Shown here in pieces: positions 10,901 through 20,000 of a DNA stretch of 64,000 nt. The stretch lies in assembly GCA_014526335.1 (NCBI GenBank), contig JACTAT010000032.1, forward strand, positions 4,810,914 to 4,874,913, given 5' to 3'. A model generated the notes under the pieces. The model was given only the letters and a program-made list of their open reading frames with translations, was not told where the DNA came from and searched no databases. How positions within the stretch are numbered: position 1 is the stretch's first letter; the number at the start of each line of letters is the position of its first letter. The stretch is from Chrysaora quinquecirrha (taxonomy: Eukaryota > Cnidaria > Scyphozoa > Semaeostomeae > Pelagiidae). Both the position numbers and the translations under genes were made by a program.

Positions 10901-13900
10901 ACGGATCTCGCCTCACCAGGGCTGGGTGATTGTTCATGTAAAGGCAATATTCACAAACAAAAGAATTTATTGTTCTGTCAGATCTCGATTGGCCGAGCGA
11001 GCTTGCCTAACCGGGCTGGCCCGCCTCCATGTAAACAGGCCCTCAGACTCAGGATTTTGCCACAGGCTTCAAAAATGTACAAGTATAAGTAATGGATTAA
11101 GGATGCCTTCCTTTGGACCAAAACTTAACTTGCTCTGACTCCATTGCGTTTAGAAATCAGCCTCTTATACTTAAATTTAACAGTATTTCAACTTTCTTGT
11201 CTATTTTTCCAGCACCAAGAGGCGGAGCAGCAATCGCACCTCCTCCGTCTTTATTCGAATCGACCCTTCCTGATCAAGGTATGTATGTAGGTCATGTTTT
11301 TGTATTTATACTTAGTTTGACGCTATAGGCTGCTAACTGAATTTCAAACTGCAAACAGTGGGGCATTTGAAGCTTGTAAAGCTAAAAGATAGGCAATGGC
11401 GTTGTGGTCTAATCCAGCTATAGCTCGTAGTGTCAAAAGCTAAGTAGTGTCAGGGTTCGTGCCCAGCCACGGAAGGGCCAAAGCCAGGGTCAAGGTCTCG
11501 ATATTTTATCGTTTATCTACTTCTGAGATCCTAGCGGCTGGCGCTAACTATTTACCCTTCACCTTCAATCCGTATCTTTGTTAATATACCCCTAGTTCTT
11601 GCTTGCGTGGTTATGTTCTGTCTTTCCTCGCAGATGAAATGGAAAAGAAAGTTGGAGCTGGAACTGGTGGATTTTCAACAGGGCATGTGTTTATTTTTTC
11701 TTTTTTTTAATTTCACCCCGTCGCTCATACAGGATTCATATACTGTTGCAACGATTTAAAACGTTGCTTCCAGGAGGTCGTGCAATCCAAACCATTGAGT
11801 TATCAACACTCGACTTGGTTACTACCCGATTCAACTCTTCATGGGGTCGTACTACTAATATACTTAATTTCTTCCTTAGTTCACTGTTAAGCATTTTTCC
11901 TTCACTAACAGAGGCGGACTGGCAGCGAATCTCAAGGGTTGCTATTTCCAGTAAAAAGGAACTGTTTTCACTATAGCAAATTGTCTTGTTAGTTGCTTCT
12001 AGCGAGCTCCTCTGTTAGATAATCAATTCAAGGCAAGGGCTGCTGTTCATGTTAATACCTCTTTTCTTATTTGCGATATTTCGATGGCAAAATCGTCTCC
12101 CTTTATACATATTTTCGCATTTCTATATTTTCTTGCTTCCATGTTTTTGTGCCCATATGCTGATTATCTTTTTATTTTTACTTATTACCAATTATCCGCA
12201 TTGAGAAGCAATTTCTGTTATTTCCAGCTGTTTTCAGACTGAGCGAAACCAATCCAAATCTCTTCGAAATCCCAAGAATTCGAAGAGATTTGCTCAAGAA
12301 ACAACAGAAACAGTTTGTTCAAGACCCTATAACAAGAAGGCCCGGGCTGCAATCGCAACCTAGCATCCCTGCCAGTGCGCCCCTGTTCACTAACACACTA
12401 AGCACTGTACTATGTAATTAATAGCTATGCGTAGGTCAATGTACATTATTATGAGAAAGATAGATAGATATTTTCTTATTTTCGTAGAAATGTAGCAGCG
12501 AGCAAAATTATGGCTAAATATGGCTGGAAGGAGGGTCAAGGTAAACATACAATCGATCTGTACCCTGTAGAACCTTGCTTGAAAGAGCGAGGCAAAGCAT
12601 AGCTTAATTTTAACATATTGAATTTCATTTGATTAGGAATCGAAGTCCAACAAAGTCCAACATTAGGCTGAGGGATATCTAAGCGTTTTACACGCTTTTT
12701 TATAAAGAACCTAGCTCAAGGCCTAGTTCTTAAAGTTTCTTATTTTTGGACTTCTTTTGAGACGATTGTAGTTCCAAAAATTCGTTAATAGTTCCTTAAT
12801 TTTAACTGTATGTTCGGTTTCATGACTACTATACAGAGACACTTAGATGTGAGCAAAGCTCGAGACTACTCAAGGAAACATTTGATACATGCGTAACGTA
12901 CAATTTATGTGATTTTCGACTGCAAATGAAAGGAACCGGCATTGTAATTCTTGATTGTTTGCAGTGATAAAACTATTCAACAATAAAAAGTTGTTTAGTT
13001 ATTTTCTCTCCAGTAGTATAAGTTCTTTAAATTTTCAGGCCTTCTACATGTAGGTTCTTTATAAAGTGGTTCCTTATAAAAAAGCGTGTATATGAAATCG
13101 ATCTGTAATCAGAAGAAGCCTTGCTTGAAAAGGCGAGGCAAAGCGTAGCTTTTATGTAAAACTACACGTATTTTTTCATAAGAAACTCTTTTTAAGAAAC
13201 CCACATTCTCGCATGGCAAAATATTCAAGAAACTTCAGTACTGGAAATTTTTTACGTAGGAAACTTTTCACCTGAGACAGCGCAAAATATTCCTTTATTT
13301 CCCTGTAAAGAACATTTCTGTGACAAGCAGACAAACAGGAAACCCATATTCATTGATATACAATCGATAAATGGGTTTGGAACATCATTGAGATAGAATA
13401 ACTATGTTTATAAAATGAATATTTAATAAACTCTTAAGAAACTTCTGAAGACCCTTAAGAACTCAAAATCTGAAGATTTTAAGAAACTTTCAGTACTGGA
13501 TAAATTTTATAGTTTCTTATAAATAAAATACATGTAACCGTTAACTTTAAAATCAATTTGTTCAGAGTACGCTGCGACCATAAAGGGCTATGATGTTTTG
13601 CTTTAATTTAACAGGACTAGGTAAAGATGAACAAGGATTAAGCACTTGTTTGCAAGTAGAAAAAACAAGTAAACGCGGTGGAAAAATCATCAACAAAGAT
13701 AGACTGATGCCAAATCAAGGTATAACTCAATTCTCACTGAGTTTCTTAAAATGTACTGTTCCTTTGATTCAGATGATTAATGATTCTTTGCTTCGTTATT
13801 TATTGTTTTTATCAAACTCTATCTTCGTGAAACTCACTAGAATATCAGCATGAGCTGACGACCATACCACTAGCACACCCTAAATCCTCGAATAAGCCAC

Positions 13901-16650
13901 CACCTTCGACTAAGCCCCCCCCACCTCGAATAAGCCCCCATGTGGAATTATTTGAGAAAATGTTTTCGTCTGTAATGCATCTTTCAACTAATCAAAACAC
14001 TGAATAAGCTAGTGCTGACAAGTTTTGCTATCAGTTCAACCAATACAGCCATTGGGTGTTGGCAAGCAGATGATATTGATTATAGAATACACATAAGTTA
14101 TCTTTTTCTCTTCGCTATTCTGTCGAAAACAGACTGGAACTATTGAACTTTGAAAGCCCCCCTCACTCGAATAAGCCCTCCCCTCGAATAAGCCCCCACC
14201 GTGAAATTCATTTTTGCAAATTATTCCCCGGGGGATAATTGCAAATTATCCCCCGAGGGATACCAATACCGTATTGACTCGATTAAGCGCCCAATGCGCT
14301 TACTTAAAAATCACGAAATGCAAGTTTTGCAGCAACGAGAAAAGGTGCCTTCACTCATCCCATCAAAAGCTTTCACATATGAACGCTACTAAAGGGTGTC
14401 TTGGACCAGCCTGATTGGCAGCTCCATCAAAAGGGGGTATTCATTCGAGGAAGCGCGCTTATTCGAGGAAATACGGCTTAGGGAATCGCGCAAAATCTAT
14501 AAAACTCTCTCTTCAGAATCATAATGTGTAAAAGTATATTTCTTTATTTGTAGAGACAGTTCAAAATGAACAGCCGGCCCAAGCGAATACAGCGTTACTG
14601 AAGAATATATCAAAAGTTGTCATGCTTAAGGTATTCATCAAAGTCATCGTATTATATAAAAAACCCTTCTTTTATAAGTCCCCTATTATAATAAAAAACC
14701 CTTCTTTTTAAAAAAGCCCCCTTTGAAACTTGAATTATGTAATTAACGCCCTTACACGCCTGCCCAAAATAAAACCCAAATTATAAGATGGCATTTATAA
14801 GAATCAGCGGCCCTTTACAGGAAATAATTAATTCGAAGGGGTTAAATAATCAGAATTATTATAGATGGAGTTCTTTTTTTTCGAATTTTTTCTTTCCTTT
14901 CCACATACATAATTTTTTTATAAAGAACCTAGCTCAAGGCCTAGTTCTTAAAGTTCCTTATTTTTGGTCAATTGTTGCTTCAAATGTTCCTTAATAGTTT
15001 CCTAATTTTAACTGCCCATTCAGTGTAATGGCTTATATAGAGAGACACTTGCTTGTAAGCAAAGCTCTGGACTAGTCAACATTTTGAAACAATTGATACA
15101 TGCGTAAAGTATACAATGTATGTGATTACGCCTCCGTCTTTTAAAGGGCCCCTCGATTAAATGCCCCCACCCCGCAAAAAAGTTTGAGAATTTTTTATTA
15201 ATCAAAATAATATTTATGGTGTTTTAAACTTTTCCCATTATTTGCAACATGTTTCAACTACAACCAAAAATTTTGGTGCAGTTATAGTGCTACTGACAAA
15301 TTTGGGTAGCCAAAAACCGACTTACTTCTAATAAAGTCACGTTTCACTAGGGTCTTCGATTGGACGTTGCAATATAATTGTAAAAGTAATTTTTCGTGTT
15401 AATTCAACATTTTATTAATCATCGTAGAATATGGTAGGCCCAGGAGAAGTAGACGATGAATTACAGCCCGAGGTCGAAGAAGAATGTCAGTCTAAATATG
15501 GAGAAGTCATAAAAGTTATCATTTTCGAGGTAGGAAACGTTTCTGCCTGTTAGTCTTGCTTATCAAGGAGATTTGCTGAATTTTCAAGGTGCATAACGGC
15601 ATATATTTCTTGTTTTGCAATTTTGTCTTCTGTTTCAACGCACTCAGTTGTTTTGTGGTAATTTAACCTAGTTACAGTCTAACACAGTGAGGTTGAGGTT
15701 CAATCCCCGGTTACGGTGGGTTCGAAGGCTTGTTACTTCTGAGGTCCTAATGAGATGCTGCGGTGTTAAATACGCCATTTCACCTTCACCTTCACTATTC
15801 TTTTATCCCAAAATCTTTTCTCCGTTCGTTCTTTTATTGTTGTTAATATTTTTCATGTTGTTTATCTTTGTTATGTTTATACTAACAAATTGTATACCTT
15901 GTTTTCTTAGATTCCGGGTGCTCCTGAAGAAGAAGCTGTAAGGATATTTGTAGAGTTCGCAAGAAACGAATCAGCAGTGAAAGGTAAAATAAAGCCACTA
16001 CAGTAAAGCCAGGCTTATGTTGAGATAGTGCACAGTCAGAACTAGTTGCCAACTGCTAATTAGTTCCAGAAAGTTGGTCATGCTCTACTTCTGCGATAAG
16101 TTGAAAACTCATTCCCGGTAAGCCGGTTTTCCATTAGGCTGATTTTTCCACGCGCAGCGGCTATTGTATTTGCATTGCTATTTCTAACAATGGTCGCTTC
16201 TAAACTCCCCGCTACGCGCGTTTTTGAAAGTCATATTAACTTCAACTTTTCCGCCGCGTCCGAGGGCGCCTGCCAATCAAATCGCCCGAAAGCTTTTCAC
16301 ACAATATCATGGCTGGTTCCTGGTGGAAATTTAAAATTTCTTTATACGCGTGCATTTTTTCTGAATCGCTCCGCTGCGCGCGGAAAAGGATAGTCGCAAT
16401 CGACATAACCGCCCGGAATTAACTAGTTGTTGACATTTCTGCATAATTATTACAACCTGTTGAAGTTATTTCTAAAGGCAACATAAGCTTGGCTTAAGAC
16501 AAATAAGTTTGCTAGCGTGGAGATTGTTTCTAAATTGGTCTTATTTTTCTAGCCGTCATCGATCTAAATGGTCGTTTCTTTGGAGGTCGCACAGTTAGCG
16601 CTCAATTTTACAATCTCGATAAATTCAGAAGATTTGATTTGGGAGGATGA
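7986..16650 (+). CDS. RBM17: splicing factor 45 (RBM17/SPF45)
   Basis: SPF45 is a nuclear splicing regulator with a G-patch and a C-terminal U2AF-homology RRM. Exons: 7986-8067 (MSLYDGVGIDDG), 9276-9361 (GWSSNLNFMKTQLQLKKA), 9942-9986, 10101-10216 (DEYDPFRPNDYE), 11213-11278 (GGAAIAPPPSLFE), 11634-11682, 12488-12540 (IMAKYGWKEGQ), 13615-13719 (GLGKDEQGLSTCLQVEKTS), 14554-14630, 15428-15529 (MVGPGEVDDEL), 15911-15983 (IPGAPEEEAVRIFVEF) and 16553-16650 (AVIDLNGRFFGGR, stop TGA). The G-patch and UHM (ending FYNLDKFRRFDLGG) are complete. One intron uses a GC donor. The charged linker expected between exons 4 and 5 is absent and exon 4 ends inside a MITE terminus; the exon 4/5 join is in frame only with an acceptor after CACCAAG (exon from 11220). 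Confidence 0.93.
8220..8530. repeat. foldback repeat, family F1
   Basis: Degenerate palindromic sequence sharing words such as GTGCAAA, AAAATCAATAATACAAG and ATAAGGGCTTTGACC with copies near 9.4, 28.6, 38.0 and 48.7 kb. It lies in RBM17 intron 1. Ends are not sharply defined. Confidence 0.55.
9420..9730. repeat. foldback repeat, family F1
   Basis: Same family as the preceding foldback. The left arm carries GTAGGTGCAAATTTTCATTG and the right arm GACAGTGAAAGTTTGCACC. Lies in RBM17 intron 2. Confidence 0.6.
10214..10607. mobile_element. MITE with GGGGTACTTC termini
   Basis: The left end reads GGGGTACTTCATTGTTC then GTGCCGCCCA about 28 bases in; the right end is its inverted partner (TGGGCGGCAC, then GAAGTACCCC). 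The interior repeats short words such as TACCCAT and GGCGCTGAAAA. No clear target duplication. It interrupts RBM17 exactly where exon 4 stops matching. Confidence 0.8.
10635..11042. mobile_element. Harbinger-like MITE, 408 bp
   Basis: Perfect terminal inverted repeat GGGCCTGTTTACATGGAGGC, flanked by the 3-bp duplication TCA on both sides. Interior words (GGGCTAGCC, GCCTAACCGGGCTGG, GAGATCC) recur in both orientations. A 3-bp target and GGGCCTGTTTAC ends fit the PIF/Harbinger group, although that group usually duplicates TWA. Lies in RBM17 intron 4. Confidence 0.88.
11395..11568 (+). repeat. tRNA-derived SINE, family A
   Basis: Contains the B-box-like GGGTTCGTGCCC, the AGCCAGGGTC block, GATCCTAGCGGCTGGCGC and a CCTTCACCTTC tail. 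Intronic in RBM17, sense orientation. Confidence 0.85.
11909..12385 (+). mobile_element. hAT-type MITE, family 1, copy 2, with perfect 8-bp target duplication
   Basis: Ends CAGAGGCGGACTGGCAG and CTGCCAGTGCGCCCCTG, flanked on both sides by TTCACTAA, the 8-bp duplication diagnostic of hAT. No transposase frame, so non-autonomous. It is an inverted relative of the copy in FAM50. Lies in RBM17 intron 6. Confidence 0.94.
12691..13088. mobile_element. TA-flanked MITE, word variant GGTTCCTTA/AGTTCTT
   Basis: Termini CACGCTTTTTTATAAAG and its inverted partner TTATAAAAAAGCGTG, flanked by TA. Subterminal and internal sequence repeats AGTTCTTAAAG and TTCCTTA words. One of at least seven copies in the window with the same end design. 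RBM17 intron 7. Confidence 0.85.
13165..13534. mobile_element. TA-flanked MITE, word variant AAGAAAC
   Basis: Ends CACGTATTTTTTCATAAG and CTTATAAATAAAATACATG, flanked by TA. The word AAGAAAC recurs about seven times inside. Lies immediately downstream of the previous copy in RBM17 intron 7. Confidence 0.8.
13880..14475. repeat. foldback element rich in CTCGAATAAGCCCCC
   Basis: The left arm repeats CTCGAATAAGCCCCC several times and the right arm carries the inverted form (CGCTTATTCGAGGAA). The middle holds a palindrome of GCAAATTATCCCCCGGGGG type. Relatives occur at 15.1 kb and 27.8-28.3 kb. RBM17 intron 8. Confidence 0.65.
14908..15130. repeat. truncated TA-flanked MITE
   Basis: Left half of the GGTTCCTTA word variant (TTTTTTATAAAGAACCTAGC), ending without the second terminus. 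Confidence 0.75.
15672..15801 (+). repeat. partial tRNA-derived SINE, family A-like
   Basis: Carries GAGGTTCAATCCCCGG (B box) and the tail CGCCATTTCACCTTCACCT, but the central block is rearranged. RBM17 intron 10. Confidence 0.6.
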
Positions 16651-17010
16651 GATGAATTTTACTCGTAAAGAAAAGCATGACTGCACGGAAAGACTGGCGT
16701 TATAGCTGAATTAAAGACTTATAGACCTGTGAACCAAGTATCGATATGTGTATATGGACTAAAAGGCTATTGGTGGAATATGAAAGGACACTAAATAGGA
16801 ATTTTCCCGCAACATTGTAGTTGGAATGAATAACAACGTTAAATTTAATAAGAATATTGGAAGGATTCTGTTGAACTAGGAATCGTTAATGCTAAACCGT
16901 TTTTTTTTTACGAAGGAAGTACAGTATGGGGAAAGAGCTAGTACGGATTGGTTCAATAGCATTCAAAACATATTTGATAATATGAAATTGACTTACAAAA
17001 TATTCCATTA

Positions 17011-20000
17011 TTATTTCTTTCGAACAGCAATTCGATCTAAGAATCCATAATAACCTTCTAAGAATCCATCAGGATCTTCCCATTGTGGGTAATGTCCAAT
17101 ATTTTCTAAAACTGTTATTGTTGAATGGGGTATCAACCTCCTAAAAGTAAATAGGTCAATGCATGTGTAATCCAATTCACCACATTTTGATCGTTAAGGG
17201 CTGGCTAAACTAGGAGAAACGTCGCGCGCGACACTGATGTCCCCTCGGTGTGGTGTAATCCAGCTGACCCGTGGTGTCAGGAGCTCAGTGGGGTAAGGGT
17301 TCGAGCCCAGCCACGGTAGCGTCACAGCCAGGGTCAAGGTCTCGATTAGTTAACCTACTCCTGAGATCCTAGCGACTGGCGCTAAAACACCATTTCACTT
17401 TCACCTTCACCTTCTCCTAGTTTAGCAACCTGGGAAACTTTGTAGCGCGCGACATAATTTGTAGCAAGAGACGCAGAAATGTTTCTGGGAGACAACAGAA
17501 ACATTTCTTGTCTCCGCTACATGCAAATGATTCGGGGGATATGTTGCTCCCTTGTCACTCGCACATGTTTAGCCACCCTGGGAGACACGCCGAGTACAGT
17601 GTCGCGCGCGACAAGTCTCCTAGTTTAGCCATAGCTTAAGGAAGTAGGATTTATACGCTTGTGCAGGACACGGACAAGTTATTTTTCAGCCGCGCGTTTT
17701 CTTTAATGAACTGGCCAAATCTTAGCTGTTGCACAAATATTTGTGGCTTTCCGATTTGTCTCTGTCCTGCTTGTCAAGCAATATTTTGCGATAAGGCTAA
17801 ACGGTCAAACATTCATGGTCAAACATCTGAAATTTGCTTGTCCAACAAAATTGACTATTTGGCCACGTCCAAAAACATTTCTTGTCAAACATTTTTTTGC
17901 TTGTGTCAAATAAAATATGTTTTTGAACTTTTTCAAAAACATTACGCCACAAAGTTTGTTACTTTTTCTTGTCAAGCAATGTTTTTGGACGCGACCAGAC
18001 GGTCAAACATTTGTTGTACAGCAAATTTAAAATGTTAGACCAACAATGTTTGATCGTTTGGCCAGGACCTAAAATACATTGCCAAGCAAGTTTTGCTTGT
18101 CAAGCAATGTTTTACATCGTGGCAAAACGGTCAAACATTGTTGGTCAAACATCTGAAATTTGCTTTTCCAACAAATGTTTCATCGTTTGTCCACGCCACC
18201 AAACAAAAAATGCTTTTAGCGTCTCAAATGTGTGATCAACAATGTTTGATCGTTTAGCCACGACCTAATTCTTTGGGCATTCTAGACTTAGGCCTTTGCC
18301 AAACGATCAAACATTGTTGGTCCAACATTTGAAATTTGCTTTACACCAAATGTTCGACCGTTTGGCCACGTCCAAAAACATTGCTTGACAAGCAAAAGTA
18401 ACAAAAATGTGGCGTGATGTTTTTGAAAAAATTCGAAAACATTTTTTGCTTGACGCAAACAAAAAATGTTGGGAGAGCAATGTTTTGGGCGTGCCAAACG
18501 GTCAAACATTTTGCTTGACAAGCAAATTTCAAATGTTGGACCAACAATGTTTGATCGTTTGGCCAGGGCCTTAAATAACATGTGAGGTTAGTAAAACATA
18601 CCTGAAAAGTTTAAGAGAATCCTCTTGATTAACAGGGTCTTCTGTCCCGTAAATATAATGTACTAAAAAGAAAATGGAAAACGAGAGTTACTATCCAAAT
18701 CACCAAAAGCACATTGTGACTACAGTTGATTTTTACCTGAGGAACTTTCTGTTAAGTCGCAGCTACACGTGCGAATCTTTTGCTTGAAACGGTGATGCGA
18801 CAGACCTTAGAATGTCCTGTCATGAAAAATCCTGAGGTGGCTACACGCTGCGACAAAAATGCTGCGACAATCAACTTCTATATATATAAAACAGAACTGT
18901 TTATGTATGTATATATGTTCGCTTATAACTCAAGAACCACTCCACGGACTGAAAAACAAAAGGTATCTTTGTAATCGGCAGTTTCCGGAGAGTGTCCTCG
19001 GCGAAAAAAATTTTCAAAAGCTTTTGGATTAAAAAATTAAGCAATAGGTAAATAGGTAGTAGAATGGAAATAAAAGCGACGGGATTCCGATTTCTTGAAG
19101 CCATGTTGACGTCAAATTAATCAACATGATGCTCATTAGTTGTACGATTCGGCTAAACAAAAGTCGATTGATACAAGAAACGATTAATACGTCAAATTAA
19201 ACATGTGAATGAATTGTATCTCAGAGAAGTCTTCACTTTATTAAAGGAAAGTTGAAAAAATTCAACCCGGCATCGTGCCTCATAAGAAGAATGGGTCCTA
19301 GAAAATTACCAGGAAAAGGCGCGAAAAAAATGCAATGTGTTGCGTCACCAATGCAAAAAACCGGCTACACTGCGACATTACTGGCGACAAGCAAAAACAT
19401 GTCGCGAAAAGTTCAATCAATATATTAATAAATATTTTGTTCGAAAATCTATCCCTGGCAACACGAGCGACTTTTTTATAAGAATATCTTTATTTTTGCC
19501 GAGCCTCGATTATTCTTAAGATTTTTGAATTTTGAGCTTATGAATATTCTTAAATTATTCTTAATTTGCAACGTTACCAATCGGCAAGAAGATCAAGAGA
19601 AATAAGTCAAATCTTTGTCATTTACAATTTTATGATAAAAAACCTAATCTAGAAGTTCTATTTCACCTCCGTCAATCACATTAAACCAATTTAGTCCAAT
19701 GTGTATTTTTAAACATATACAGTGCGACAATCACATTTTGTGCCTTGTGAAAAACGCAGAGAAATAAAAAATTGTCTTCATGAAGTTTGAGTCTTGCATT
19801 ATTCTTAAAAAATTCTTAAATTTCAGCGACTTTGAGCCTCGATATTCTTACAGACTGCATTCTTATAAAAAAGTGTGTAAATCGAAAACGAAGTCCTTAG
19901 TTACAAAAGCTGTATAAATATGTTCTGATCAACTTACGTGGTACATCTGTTTTTTGAAGTGCTCCAACCCATCTGTCTCTGTATTTGATTCTTTCGTCAA

